Shown: positions 53,370 to 62,841, counted from the stretch's first letter. The stretch: DNA of 64,000 bases from Staphylococcus succinus (GCF_029024945.1 NZ_CP118976.1:2480001-2544000); one strand, 5' to 3'. Notes: a model not told the origin generated them from the letters alone. Translations and numbers: made by a program.

Positions 53370-53455
53370 AATAATTTTCATTACTCACAATCAAGAATTA
53401 TAGCATAGGGTATTACATTTTACAATGATTATCGACACACCAAAAAACAAATATT

Positions 53456-53483
53456 TTATAATGTTTCATATGAAACATTATAA
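53456..53483. promoter_or_regulatory. 28-bp perfect palindrome containing a parS-like site
   Basis: The half TTATAATGTTTCAT is mirrored exactly with no spacer. The central TGTTTCATATGAAACA (53462-53477) matches the parS consensus TGTTTCACGTGAAACA at 14 of 16 positions, differing only in the central CG. Other matter in the 431-bp gap is AT-rich promoter DNA for rpsF and the GH25-like gene. Confidence 0.45.
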
Positions 53484-53743
53484 TTTGCAATCCAAAATAC
53501 TTTTCCTTTTACAACCTTAAATTTAGAACTATGAATACATTTATACTTCTATAATAGTAGAGAATGTATTTTTATTTATTTTTTACACCATTTAAATTAA
53601 ATAAAAATTTAATATCTTTCAAGGCAAGGTTGCTAAATCACTTTAATTCTAATAGCATATCAACTATGTTCAGTTTTTATATTTTTCTTTATTTCGTCAT
53701 TAGCCACATTCGCATAATATCAAACATATCAAAGGAGTAAATT

Positions 53744-54550
53744 ATGGTTTCTACAATTAAAAAAAGTTTAGTCTCATTGAGTGTTATTCTCGCTTCAACT
53801 TTCACTTTCCACTCAGCCCAAGCTGCTGAAAATACTACAAGCGAAAAAGGTACCATGGGTTACGGTTATCAGAAGTACATAGAGAAACATCCTGAAAAAT
53901 TTTCAAAACAAAAAGCAACAGGTGATTCGAATAACATCAAACCTGAAGCAGGAGCAACATCAAATGGCGAACGTATCCTGGATATCTCTGAATGGCAAGG
54001 TGATTTAACTGCTAATCAAGTCAAAGACCTAAAAGCCAATTATGATTTTATTATTATTCGTGCTCAATATGGTTCAGAAAAAGTCGATGCAACTTTAGAA
54101 CATAACTCTGCTTTATTAGATGAATACAATATGAAATTCGGCGTCTATTCTTATAGTATGTATGAAAACCCAGATGATGCGCGCTATGAGGCACAAACTT
54201 TATATAATCGTGCTCCAAAAGCGAGCTTCTACATTAATGACTTTGAGCAAAATTTTGTAACATCTGGCACTACAGATGAAAGTACATCTGCATGGTATGA
54301 TGAAATGAAGGGATTAGCAGGAAATAAGAAAGTCCTATTTTATTCTTACGAAAACTTCATGACTCAACATGCTTCCAATTCTGTGGGCGACTATGATGGT
54401 TTTTGGATTGCAAATTACAATCCAGATGAACCAACTCGCGAACACGTATTATGGCAGTATACAGATTCCTATCATTCACCTGAATTAGACCAAAATGTAG
54501 ATGCAAATTATACAGGGCCAGGTGTAAACCCAGACTGGTTTACTTCTTAA
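53744..54550 (+). CDS. Secreted GH25-like lysozyme / N-acetylmuramidase
   Basis: 268 residues. A signal peptide is clear (KKSLVSLSVILASTFTF, cleavage after AQA near residue 27). A short linker leads into a GH25-type TIM barrel: LDISEWQGDL (active-site Asp), YDFIIIRAQYGS, FGVYSYSMYENPDDARYEA, FYINDFEQ (catalytic D-x-E), FYSYENFM, FWIANYNPDEPT, and LWQYTDSYHSP with the late NVDANY. It would cleave peptidoglycan glycan strands outside the cell. AAAGGAG precedes the ATG. It is divergent from rpsF. Confidence 0.85.
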   Translation: MVSTIKKSLVSLSVILASTFTFHSAQAAENTTSEKGTMGYGYQKYIEKHPEKFSKQKATGDSNNIKPEAGATSNGERILDISEWQGDLTANQVKDLKANYDFIIIRAQYGSEKVDATLEHNSALLDEYNMKFGVYSYSMYENPDDARYEAQTLYNRAPKASFYINDFEQNFVTSGTTDESTSAWYDEMKGLAGNKKVLFYSYENFMTQHASNSVGDYDGFWIANYNPDEPTREHVLWQYTDSYHSPELDQNVDANYTGPGVNPDWFTS

Positions 54551-54582
54551 AACTCATAAAAAAGAATGCATTCTAAAATAAA

Positions 54583-54623
54583 AAAAGTCCTATCCGATTT
54601 TGAAAATCGGATAGGACTTTTTT
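54583..54623. terminator. Bidirectional terminator
   Basis: AAGTCCTATCCGATTTT pairs perfectly with its complement, A-run and T-run at the ends; lies between the convergent GH25-like gene and ychF. Confidence 0.92.
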
Positions 54624-54681
54624 ATCAATCATACTACTTAGGTTAGAAATAAAACCATATCATCTCAATTAATCTTATTGG

Positions 54682-55779
54682 TTAAACATTAAATCTAAAG
54701 TGTACGACGTCTCCATCTTTCATAATGTACTCTTTACCTTCCAAGCGTTGTTTACCCGCTTCTTTGGCACCATTTTCACCATCATATGCTACATAATCCT
54801 CATAGCTCGTCACTTCGGCACGTATAAAGCCTCTCTCAAAGTCTGTATGGATGATACCAGCACATTGTGGGGCTGTCATACCTTTTATAAATGTCCACGC
54901 ACGTACTTCTTGTACGCCAGCTGTGAAATAGGTTGCTAAACCTAATAAATCATATGTTGTACGAATTAAACGGTCTAACCCTGGTTCTTCAATACCTAAA
55001 TCTTCTAAGAACATTTCTCTATCTTCGTCATCTAAGGTAGCAATTTCTTCTTCTATTTTCGCACTAATAACGATAACTTCAGATTCTTCCGCATCTGCAT
55101 ATTCGCGGATTTTTTTAACTTTTTCATTATCTTCATCGCCAATTTCATCTTCTCCAACATTAGCTATATAGAGCATTTCTTTAGATGTTAATAATTGTGC
55201 TTGATTTACATATTTTTGGTCTTCTTCCGTAAATTCTAATCCTCTCACAGGTTGACCTTCTTCTAATGCTTCTTTGATTCTAGTTAAAATGCGCACTTCA
55301 TTAACTGAATCTGGATCTTTTTGTCTTGCCATTTTTTCAACTTTAGGTAATCTTTTTTCTACAGATTCTAAGTCGGCTAATACTAATTCCATATTAATCA
55401 CTTCGATATCATCAATCGGATCTACACGTCCAGAAACATGTGTGACATTGTCATCTTCGAATGCACGCACGACCTGACAAATCGCATCTACTTCACGGAT
55501 ATGGGACAAGAATTTATTTCCTAGCCCTTCACCTTTAGATGCACCCTTTACTATTCCTGCAATATCAGTAAACTCAAATGTTGTCGGGAGTGTTTTCTTT
55601 GGTTGTACCATTTCAGTTAGAACATTCAATCTGCTATCCGGTACTTCCACGATACCTACGTTTGGATCAATTGTTGCGAATGGGTAGTTTGCTGCAAGCG
55701 CACCTGCTTTTGTAATTGCATTGAAAAGTGTAGATTTACCTACGTTAGGTAAACCGACAATACCTGCTGTTAAAGCCAT
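54682..55779 (-). CDS. ychF: Redox/stress-responsive P-loop ATPase YchF (OLA1 family)
   Basis: 365 residues. P-loop GLPNVGKSTLF, switch DIAGIVKGASKGEGLG, then NVGEDE in place of the NKxD motif, explaining ATP rather than GTP use in this family. A coiled-coil insertion lies at about 130-200, and a C-terminal TGS domain ends DGDVVHFRFNV. It associates with ribosomes and modulates stress responses. The ATG directly follows the stop of the DUF951 gene, so the two are probably coupled. Confidence 0.95.
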   Translation of the reverse strand: MALTAGIVGLPNVGKSTLFNAITKAGALAANYPFATIDPNVGIVEVPDSRLNVLTEMVQPKKTLPTTFEFTDIAGIVKGASKGEGLGNKFLSHIREVDAICQVVRAFEDDNVTHVSGRVDPIDDIEVINMELVLADLESVEKRLPKVEKMARQKDPDSVNEVRILTRIKEALEEGQPVRGLEFTEEDQKYVNQAQLLTSKEMLYIANVGEDEIGDEDNEKVKKIREYADAEESEVIVISAKIEEEIATLDDEDREMFLEDLGIEEPGLDRLIRTTYDLLGLATYFTAGVQEVRAWTFIKGMTAPQCAGIIHTDFERGFIRAEVTSYEDYVAYDGENGAKEAGKQRLEGKEYIMKDGDVVHFRFNV

Positions 55780-55995
55780 TTATTCATTCTCCTTATTTTC
55801 AGTATCTTGATGTGATACTAATATTTTTTTTAATTTTTTATTAAATGTTTGTCTTGGAATCATAATACTTCTTTGACAATTTTCACATTTTATCCGGATG
55901 TCTGCACCTACGCGAATGATTTTAAAACGATTCGTACCACATGCATGTTGTTTTTTCATCTCTACAATATCATTTAAACCGTAATTAGATGTCAT
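55780..55995 (-). CDS. DUF951 small zinc-ribbon-like protein
   Basis: 71 residues. MKKQHACGTNRFKIIRVGADIR carries H-x-C-G and KCENCQRSIMIPRQ carries C-x-x-C, giving a likely one-zinc ribbon as in the DUF951 family. It is regularly found upstream of ychF in Firmicutes. Function unknown; the neighbourhood suggests a translation-related role. GGAGGTG precedes the ATG. Confidence 0.9.
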   Translation of the reverse strand: MTSNYGLNDIVEMKKQHACGTNRFKIIRVGADIRIKCENCQRSIMIPRQTFNKKLKKILVSHQDTENKENE

Positions 55996-56015
55996 TCTAT
56001 CACACCTCCGAAACC

Positions 56016-56927
56016 CTATACGTTATTTTGTTGGTTAGGATCATATTGTACCATCATAGGTTGTGGCACTTTGATTTCTTCCAATTTGAATAATTTTAAA
56101 ATTTCTTTCCTTAAAATCCTTGCACCAGCTGCACCTTCACCAGGTATTGTTTCTGCAGATATACTCAACATGATCTCATCTCTCGTAATTGAATTAATAC
56201 CAATGACTTGTGGATTTGATATAAATAAATAGTATTTAGAGCGTAATGCTTCAAAGTGTGGGTTTAAAATACTTTCAACTTGTTCCACATCTTCATTCAC
56301 AGAAATAGGAATTTCTACAATAGCTTCGCCATTCGTTACCGAATAGTTTGTAATCTCACCCATACTACCGTTCGGCAATGTCGTTAATTCACCTGTAATT
56401 GTATTAATTCGAGTAGACCTTAAACCTATTGATTTCACAGTACCTTCTGCCACTGTTGTACCAGCGCTATTAATTTTAACATAATCACCTACGTCAAATT
56501 GATTCTCAAAAATAATAAAGAAACCTGTAATGATATCCTTCACAACTGTCTGTGCACCAAACCCAACAGCTAAACCTACAACACCAGCACTTGCAATGAT
56601 ACCTTCAACACTGATACCAAATTTACTTAACACTGTTGTCAACACTATAAACCATACTACATATGATACTACATTTTGAATGAGTGATACTAATGTTTTT
56701 GAACGTTTTTTATTTGCCTTTTTACCCTTATTTTGAATTTTAAAGAATTGCTCTATTCCCTTATTAATAAAACGCAAGACTATCCACGCAACTATGATAT
56801 ATACAACAATCATAACGATGTTAGAAACTAGCGTTTGATATGTTTCCGGCTTCATTAAAGGTTCTATTAATGAATAAAAGATACTTTTAACTTGATTCAA
56901 TTCTATTTCCTCCTTAAAACGAGACAC
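56016..56927 (-). CDS. Small-conductance mechanosensitive channel (MscS family)
   Basis: 303 residues. Membrane helices at about 30-50, 80-100 and the pore helix 110-135 (ASAGVVGLAVGFGAQTVVKDIITGFFIIFE), then the beta domain (FDVGDYVKINSAGTTVAEGTVKSIGLRSTRI). It releases solutes upon hypo-osmotic shock. It precedes the DUF951 and ychF genes (20 bp gap), the common staphylococcal order, so the three are likely co-transcribed. Confidence 0.9.
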   Translation of the reverse strand: MSRFKEEIELNQVKSIFYSLIEPLMKPETYQTLVSNIVMIVVYIIVAWIVLRFINKGIEQFFKIQNKGKKANKKRSKTLVSLIQNVVSYVVWFIVLTTVLSKFGISVEGIIASAGVVGLAVGFGAQTVVKDIITGFFIIFENQFDVGDYVKINSAGTTVAEGTVKSIGLRSTRINTITGELTTLPNGSMGEITNYSVTNGEAIVEIPISVNEDVEQVESILNPHFEALRSKYYLFISNPQVIGINSITRDEIMLSISAETIPGEGAAGARILRKEILKLFKLEEIKVPQPMMVQYDPNQQNNV

Positions 56928-57205
56928 ATTATTATTCTATGATAACTATTTTTTCTATGAAACAAATCCAACTTTAGCTCTAATTGTTCTATAATAAAAG
57001 GATATCCTTATCAAACTATCTCACTAGATTCTATAAATTTCAAACGTTCATTATTTTATATTAATTATGCACATTGAGCAACAAATTTAAGTGTTTATTT
57101 TAAAATCAACACCATAAACTATTGTAATTTATAAATTCTCTCACACAGCGCTTCTTACAATATGCTATATGACCTCAAATAAAAAAGACAAAAGAAAAAG
57201 AACCA

Positions 57206-57234
57206 TAATTAAAAATTATGATTCTTTAACACCC
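57206..57234 (+). repeat. 29-bp direct repeat, copy 1
   Basis: Begins TAATTAAAAATTATGATTCT and ends TTTAACACCC; identical copy at 57807-57835, 601 bp away. Here it forms, together with AGAACCATAATT just before it, a 12-bp hairpin; the second copy keeps only the right half. The 1.1-kb gap 56928-58054 holds these repeats, the small peptide gene and hairpins, nothing else. Confidence 0.7.
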
Positions 57235-57428
57235 AGTCAGTAATATTACTATATATAACAACTAGAACACAAGTGTTTACAAAATCATATTATTTATCAT
57301 TTATGAACAAACTTCTTAAAACTAAATGATAGACAAGTTACTTTTAACATTCTAATCAATTTATTTATATTGTATATTTAGTTAATTATTTTAATACAAA
57401 ATTATATTTTGATTAATTAAAAATATTA

Positions 57429-57458
57429 ACAGTTTGGCATAAAATATAAACATCCAGG
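57429..57458 (+). promoter_or_regulatory. Possible AgrA-type tandem site upstream of the small peptide gene
   Basis: ACAGTTTGG (57429-57437), then 12 bp, then ACATCCAGG (57450-57458). The first shares 7 of 9 bases with the AgrA half-site ACAGTTAAG, the second 5 of 9. Spacing is right, match is weak. A TAATAT at 57490-57495 could be a -10. Confidence 0.25.
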
Positions 57459-57611
57459 GATTTTCCAACACATTCCCTCTCAATAGTTGTAATATTCTGA
57501 TAAAGGAGATGTGACATACGATTCACTATAGATAGTATGCCTTTAAATATCTTGATCATTTTCAAGCTACATCTTCAATATAGTTCTAAACGCCAAAGGA
57601 GGGAAACCAAC

Positions 57612-57659
57612 ATGGAATTATTATCATTAGTATCATTATTACTTAAATTATTAGGATAG
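57612..57659 (+). CDS. 15-residue amphipathic peptide, PSM-like
   Basis: MELLSLVSLLLKLLG, too short for routine annotation. AAAGGAGGG lies 8 bases before the ATG, one of the best ribosome sites in the window. Polar residues E2, S5, S8 and K12 fall on one face of a helix with all others hydrophobic, the design of phenol-soluble modulins and delta-toxin, which are exported without signal peptide. In S. aureus the psm-alpha genes lie beside mpsA/mpsB homologues; here the peptide lies beside mpsC. Shorter than known PSMs (20-25 residues), so it may be a decayed member or another peptide. A long inverted repeat (57675-57757) follows. Confidence 0.5.
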   Translation: MELLSLVSLLLKLLG

Positions 57660-57806
57660 TATATCCAATAGTGTTTATATCATAGTATTAAATACCTCAA
57701 CGTTTGCATTACATAAATACTGATACAACATACTATGACGTTCTATAAACAAACACTTAAATTCAAACGTTTCATCATTATAAATAAACGCACGCACTAA
57801 GAGCTC

Positions 57807-57835
57807 TAATTAAAAATTATGATTCTTTAACACCC
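57807..57835 (+). repeat. 29-bp direct repeat, copy 2
   Basis: Identical to 57206-57234 over 29 bases. The two copies flank the small peptide gene. Confidence 0.7.
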
Positions 57836-57896
57836 TATTATTTATATAACATTAGTCTTTTTAGTACATAACGTTTCCTAATACCTATAAGTAACA

Positions 57897-57934
57897 AGCA
57901 CTTACTGACCCTTACATCGGTAAGTGCATTTTTT
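57897..57934 (+). terminator. Plus-strand terminator downstream of the peptide locus
   Basis: GCACTTAC pairs with GTAAGTGC, then six T. No larger plus-strand gene is upstream, so it probably ends the peptide/RNA transcript of about 430 nt. Confidence 0.7.
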
Positions 57935-58004
57935 ATACAGCATTTATCTTTAACGCTTCAAAAATTAATGGTACTTAACTATTGTATCGTTTTTAATATG
58001 TAAA

Positions 58005-58052
58005 AATATCCCTCAGTTTATTGAAGCAACTTCAATAAACTGAGGGATATTA
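58005..58052. terminator. Terminator of the mps genes
   Basis: AATATCCCTCAGTTTATTG and its exact complement with a 3-base loop; directly past the mpsC stop at 58055. Confidence 0.9.
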
Positions 58053-58054
58053 TT

Positions 58055-58438
58055 TTATAATGACTTATGTTCTTCTGAGAATTGTTTTTCTAAATCATTG
58101 TAAAGTTTAAAAATCATTACACGTTCACCTGTGCGTGAACTTAAGTCTGTATGGAAACTTTTAACTTGTTCACCTGTGACGGATAGTACGATATCATTAA
58201 GCGCTTCTATACCCGACTCCACTAATTTGGAACGTGTTTTTTTAATTGTTAATAAGCCTTCATTTGTTTCACAAACTTTGTATTCTGCTTGTGTTAATAC
58301 GCCTTGTAAACTTACGATTATCATATCGCGCAATATATCTGTTTTTACAGAAAGAGATCCGCGGCCTAGGAAGTCTTTTTCCCATTGTGTAATTGCTTTG
58401 CTGATTTCAGACTCATAAGTGCCTTTAGTTGTTTTCAT
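58055..58438 (-). CDS. mpsC: MpsC-family protein (formerly DUF2294)
   Basis: 127 residues. KAITQWEKDFLGRGSLSVKTDILRDMIIVSLQGVLTQAE and the late SFHTDLSSRTGERVMIFKL (with R-T-G-E) are typical of the MpsC/DUF2294 family. In S. aureus it is the third gene of mpsABC, dispensable for the transport function. Here it is 185 bp past mpsB, so it may have its own promoter. No membrane segment; cytoplasmic. Confidence 0.82.
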   Translation of the reverse strand: MKTTKGTYESEISKAITQWEKDFLGRGSLSVKTDILRDMIIVSLQGVLTQAEYKVCETNEGLLTIKKTRSKLVESGIEALNDIVLSVTGEQVKSFHTDLSSRTGERVMIFKLYNDLEKQFSEEHKSL

Positions 58439-58623
58439 ATCGTATGCATCTCCTGTAGAAGCAAATTTAATTTTACATAAGTTAGAAAAGTGTTATCAAC
58501 AAAGATAACATTATCATTTATATATATTTTTCTCCACACTTCTTTACTAAATATTTAGAAGTAATGTTGCGCTTTTTAATTTTAAATGTATTTAATATTA
58601 GCTTGATTACTTTTTCTTAGTCA

Positions 58624-61230
58624 TTACCAATCTTGCCATTGGCCAAATTCATCTACACTCGCAAGTCTGATCCATCCATTTTTGACTTTTTGTTGAAATG
58701 CTTGATTCTCTTCTAAAATCTGTGCAATCATTTGCTGAGGTGCTTGCACTATTACCAATAGTCTAATCGGCGAATGATACATTTTGTTATCAGACGACAT
58801 AACCGATTGCCATGGTAAGCCAGTCATCAAATCACTTGCATTACCTTGCATTACCCCTATACCAGATGTTACAGTCTGTGTCGCTTTACTACCACTACCA
58901 TAATAATGTGGTGCAACTGTAGAGGCATAATATTGCAAGTTAATCCACTGCGCCACGGTAGCTGGTCCACTGATAATAGTAGCTAAAATACTGCCATCTT
59001 TATCGTGCTGCCAATCGTAATTATGCAAAAACACCCGCCCTTGTAAATCACTATTTTTTGTTAATTCTCGTTGTCCAATAACAAATGCTGCATTTTTAGC
59101 AAGACCCCATTCTGGTCTCACCTCACTCCAATCATTCGTTAGGTTATGGACTTCGCTTACAGGATGCTTACGCGATGATGTATTGTGTGGTAATGTTGCC
59201 AAGCGTTTTTTGTTTGCTGAATAGCTAATAGCAGGCATAGCTGCTTTTATCATTTCAAATGACGACTGCGCCGCTTCATTTAATTCTGGTACATAAATCC
59301 AATCTAAATCATCTACAGAAGTCTTATGTTCTGCAGCTGTAAATACTGTAGATTCCGGAATAACAATACCTTCTTGCGCTAAACTATACCTCACCTCAGG
59401 CAAGTTACATAGTTGTGCTAATACTTTAGCATTAAAGCCACTTGCTGCCCCGCCACAAGCACCACAATCTAAGGCAGCGGCATACGGGTTGTTTGCACTG
59501 TGACTTCCGTGTCCACAAAATACAACTAAAGGCGCAAAATTGGATGTCAAATCCATTAATCGTAAGGCATCTCTCGTATAGGTTACCTTTTCTTCCTCAG
59601 TAAATCCCACAGGCAATCCATCTTCATAATGGTGTTTATGGTTAAGCGTTAACGTTGTATCATCTGGTTTATGTAACCATCTAGCGTAAAATTTACGCAT
59701 CAAATGACCTGCATGCTTTGGCATAAAACTGCGTGAAAACATTTGTAACGTTAGCCAAGGACCACTGAGTTCAGGTAATAACAAACTTGGCAATGCATTT
59801 TGTTTCATTTTCTTGAATGTATAAGTAACTGATTCAAGTGTATGTTTACGCTGTTGAAATGCGGTTGGCTCTCGTTTTAAAGTGTATTCCTTAATTTTGT
59901 GAAGCGGCTGATTCATAATTGGAAGTGACGGGTGACTATGGTGGTTACCCAACTCACATTTCTCAATAGGTAGACCAAAGAATCCAGCTATACCTATTGT
60001 TTCAAAAGGTCCTGCGTGTTCAATTTGACGACGAAATGGTTCGGACCTCACGTCTATACAAAATGCCATTTGTACTTGGGTATGTTCATTTTGTTGCTGC
60101 TCTAATTGCTGTGGAACAATCATTTCTTTCATTTGATGATTATAAGTTGCTTCCCAAGCTTCTAACCAAAGTTTACGACAATCTCGCTGATTAAACTGCG
60201 TTGCAAACATAATATATTGCTTTTGTTCATATGAGTTAAGCATGCTCCATTCTTTTAGCGAAATGCCCCCCCACCTTAACCATGATAAGATACAGTCCTC
60301 TATTTGTATCGATGAACGTGTATCAGGTTGACTCACAGGTAAATACGGCTCTACCAAAGACCATTCCATACCTAAACGAATAGCTAGATAGGATAATAAC
60401 AAACTATCTACATGCGTATTATTTTCTTCTTCCCACAATATCATACCCGCCCAACCTGGTAATGACAGTAAGTGGTTTTCGAGATATGTTTGTGTTTGTT
60501 CTTCGTTAATTTGTAATTTTGATAATACAACTTTAATTAATGCTTCTGGATGACTAGGCAAGTTTTTTAACCGTAGTCGTTGCGATTTCGTCAATGCTGG
60601 ATCATGTTTAACCAACCGTTTCCATGCCGAGAACAATCCCCTCTCTCTATTTGGCATCGTCCAGCCTGATTGAGCATCATCAAAATAGAGTTTACACCAT
60701 TTGATAATATGATAATCTACTGTATCAATGACTTTCTTGTTGTCTTTATCTAACACATAACTACTTACTAATGGGATTATAGTTTCAGATTCATTATTAT
60801 CTATAAAGGATTCACTCAACTCACTTGATAATGCTTCAAGTTGGTGTCGCTCTGCTTTCGTCGCAATCAAAGGCTCTAACTTTAATGCGTTACGTCCAAA
60901 CTGTTCTGCTTTTGCCTTAGGTATGACAATATTTGTCGCTTCTAACCATTGTGTAAATAGACCTGTTAACACACCTTCATCTATTTCACCTTGTTTTTTA
61001 GCTTCTAATATCGTTGCTACTGCTGGGTACATATCTACATCACGCGCTTTTTTCAAACCTTTTGCTACTTCGTCAAATGTCTTGTGTTCTAATTTTGACC
61101 AAGGGCTACGTGCCGCAAACACCGAAATGGGCGATAAAGGCACAATAACCTTACTTGCATTGCTAACACATGAAATAATATCAAAACTATCCATAGCCTG
61201 TTGTTGTGTCGTTTCTCTTGTTTCTCCCAT
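58624..61230 (-). CDS. mpsB: Inorganic-carbon uptake subunit MpsB (DabA / UPF0753 / DUF2309)
   Basis: 868 residues. Large hydrophilic subunit related to beta-carbonic anhydrases. The zinc ligands of DabA can be traced: C and D in FCIDVRSEPFRRQIE, H in VFCGHGSHSANN, and C in ALDCGACGG. Together with MpsA it forms a membrane-potential-driven CO2/bicarbonate concentrating system needed for growth in air. GGAGGACA lies before the ATG, which overlaps the end region of mpsA (stop at 61232), so translation is coupled. Confidence 0.93.
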   Translation of the reverse strand: MGETRETTQQQAMDSFDIISCVSNASKVIVPLSPISVFAARSPWSKLEHKTFDEVAKGLKKARDVDMYPAVATILEAKKQGEIDEGVLTGLFTQWLEATNIVIPKAKAEQFGRNALKLEPLIATKAERHQLEALSSELSESFIDNNESETIIPLVSSYVLDKDNKKVIDTVDYHIIKWCKLYFDDAQSGWTMPNRERGLFSAWKRLVKHDPALTKSQRLRLKNLPSHPEALIKVVLSKLQINEEQTQTYLENHLLSLPGWAGMILWEEENNTHVDSLLLSYLAIRLGMEWSLVEPYLPVSQPDTRSSIQIEDCILSWLRWGGISLKEWSMLNSYEQKQYIMFATQFNQRDCRKLWLEAWEATYNHQMKEMIVPQQLEQQQNEHTQVQMAFCIDVRSEPFRRQIEHAGPFETIGIAGFFGLPIEKCELGNHHSHPSLPIMNQPLHKIKEYTLKREPTAFQQRKHTLESVTYTFKKMKQNALPSLLLPELSGPWLTLQMFSRSFMPKHAGHLMRKFYARWLHKPDDTTLTLNHKHHYEDGLPVGFTEEEKVTYTRDALRLMDLTSNFAPLVVFCGHGSHSANNPYAAALDCGACGGAASGFNAKVLAQLCNLPEVRYSLAQEGIVIPESTVFTAAEHKTSVDDLDWIYVPELNEAAQSSFEMIKAAMPAISYSANKKRLATLPHNTSSRKHPVSEVHNLTNDWSEVRPEWGLAKNAAFVIGQRELTKNSDLQGRVFLHNYDWQHDKDGSILATIISGPATVAQWINLQYYASTVAPHYYGSGSKATQTVTSGIGVMQGNASDLMTGLPWQSVMSSDNKMYHSPIRLLVIVQAPQQMIAQILEENQAFQQKVKNGWIRLASVDEFGQWQDW

Positions 61231-61231
61231 T

Positions 61232-62761
61232 TTAGTGTCCTCCTTTTGAAATATATTTTTTTAAATAATTGGGATGACGTTCGACTGTCTCTGGTTTGGC
61301 ATCACCTAAGCGCACAAGCCACAGATACATGATTGAAAAAGCAGTAGAAGAACGATGACGTGCCACCCAAGTACTCATTACACTACCGAGTAAGAGGATA
61401 ATTGCAACAACTATAATTACAAATGTCGGTGGTTGCACGCTTTGGAACGAAATCGTATGCAATTCGACTGAGAAATAATGATGCACGAGATAATAAACCG
61501 AACCAACAACAATTAAGAGTACTAGGCCTATGATACGTCCAAATTTACCTTCACCAAATGCGACGAGTTGTGTCCAAGATACGGATAGTGACCAAGCCAA
61601 TATCAATCCACTAACGATACGGTAACCTTCTTCTGGAGCACTTAACCAAAAACCTAAACCTATGAGCAATGCTAATACACGTCCGGATATTATCCACAGA
61701 TAAGACATTCTTTCGTTAGCACGATTCGGCACACTAAAGTGACGGACTGCTGAACCTGAACGTAAAAAGAGCGTTGCTTTAAACAAACCATGTAAAATCA
61801 GATGGATAATCGCTGGTATATACGCCCCTAACGCACATTGGATTAACATGAAGCCCATTTGCCCTATCGTTGATCCAACTAAAAGACGTTTATAATCGGC
61901 ATGCACTAAACTAATACCTGCTCCCATCAATACAGAAACACTTGCAAAAAATAGTAGGATGAGTGTAGCGATATCACCATTAAATAATGGTGAAAAACGT
62001 GTCAGCATAATCCCACCTGCATTTACAATACCTGCATGCATTATTGCTGATACTGGCGTAGGCGCAGCCACAGATTCTATCAACCATCTTTGAAATGGCC
62101 ATTGCGCCGCTGGAATCATCACCGCCAATATGATGAGTAAATTAATGCCAAATCGTTCCCATCCATTTATTTGGCCTAAATTTGTATTGGTAAAGATGTC
62201 TATATACTGCCATTCTCCAGTAAGGCTAGCTATCCAAAGCACTGCAATTAATAAAGCTATCCAACTTAACAAGAATAGGTTTCTAGTAACCCTGGCAGCT
62301 GCCTTCGTCACTTTCCAAGCACTTGTCAAACTAATAAGTATAGTTAAACACGCTAATGTTAATCCCCAACTTATGACCATGATGCGTAAGTCTCCTGTTA
62401 ACCATGCAATTGCTGCAAAACTTGTAGTCAAAGTAAATAAAGTGAAATATTTTCTATAACTACGATCTCCCATCAAATAACGCACACAATAACGCTGGAT
62501 AATGACACCAATAATTAACACAAAGAATGACATTAACCAAGAGAGTACATCCGAATACCAAATACCGACCGCCATATTTTTATGGGCGAAGATAAGTCCA
62601 ATAAATGCCACAAGTGGAGGAAGTGCTATGAACCAAATATGTATACGTACGTATAAAAGTGGTATACGTGAATTTAAAAAAACAAGTCCACTTATAATAG
62701 ACATTAAAAGTGTGATAAAAAATATGATGAATAATATGGATACATTGAACGATGTAAGCAT
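61232..62761 (-). CDS. mpsA: Cation-translocating subunit MpsA (NuoL/DabB-like)
   Basis: 509 residues, about 13-14 membrane helices, in the proton-conducting antiporter family (Complex I NuoL-like). The antiporter core PAAQWPFQRWLIESVAAPTPVSAIMHAGIVNAGG contains the conserved lysine-free P-W-P / H-A-G pattern seen in DabB. It partners with MpsB and couples cation influx to bicarbonate uptake. AGGAGGAAG precedes the ATG. A terminator-like hairpin at 62842-62896 lies 80 bp upstream in the leader. Confidence 0.92.
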   Translation of the reverse strand: MLTSFNVSILFIIFFITLLMSIISGLVFLNSRIPLLYVRIHIWFIALPPLVAFIGLIFAHKNMAVGIWYSDVLSWLMSFFVLIIGVIIQRYCVRYLMGDRSYRKYFTLFTLTTSFAAIAWLTGDLRIMVISWGLTLACLTILISLTSAWKVTKAAARVTRNLFLLSWIALLIAVLWIASLTGEWQYIDIFTNTNLGQINGWERFGINLLIILAVMIPAAQWPFQRWLIESVAAPTPVSAIMHAGIVNAGGIMLTRFSPLFNGDIATLILLFFASVSVLMGAGISLVHADYKRLLVGSTIGQMGFMLIQCALGAYIPAIIHLILHGLFKATLFLRSGSAVRHFSVPNRANERMSYLWIISGRVLALLIGLGFWLSAPEEGYRIVSGLILAWSLSVSWTQLVAFGEGKFGRIIGLVLLIVVGSVYYLVHHYFSVELHTISFQSVQPPTFVIIVVAIILLLGSVMSTWVARHRSSTAFSIMYLWLVRLGDAKPETVERHPNYLKKYISKGGH

Positions 62762-62841
62762 GTTGGCTTCCTCCTGTCTAAGAAATGATAATTTATTTAA
62801 GTCGGTACTAGTATTTAGTCCATTTGAACGTTAGGTTCATT

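Noticed and set aside
57502..57531. Second tiny frame (GTG after AAAGGAGAT) upstream of the PSM-like peptide
   Set aside because: Only six codons before a stop; at most a decayed remnant.
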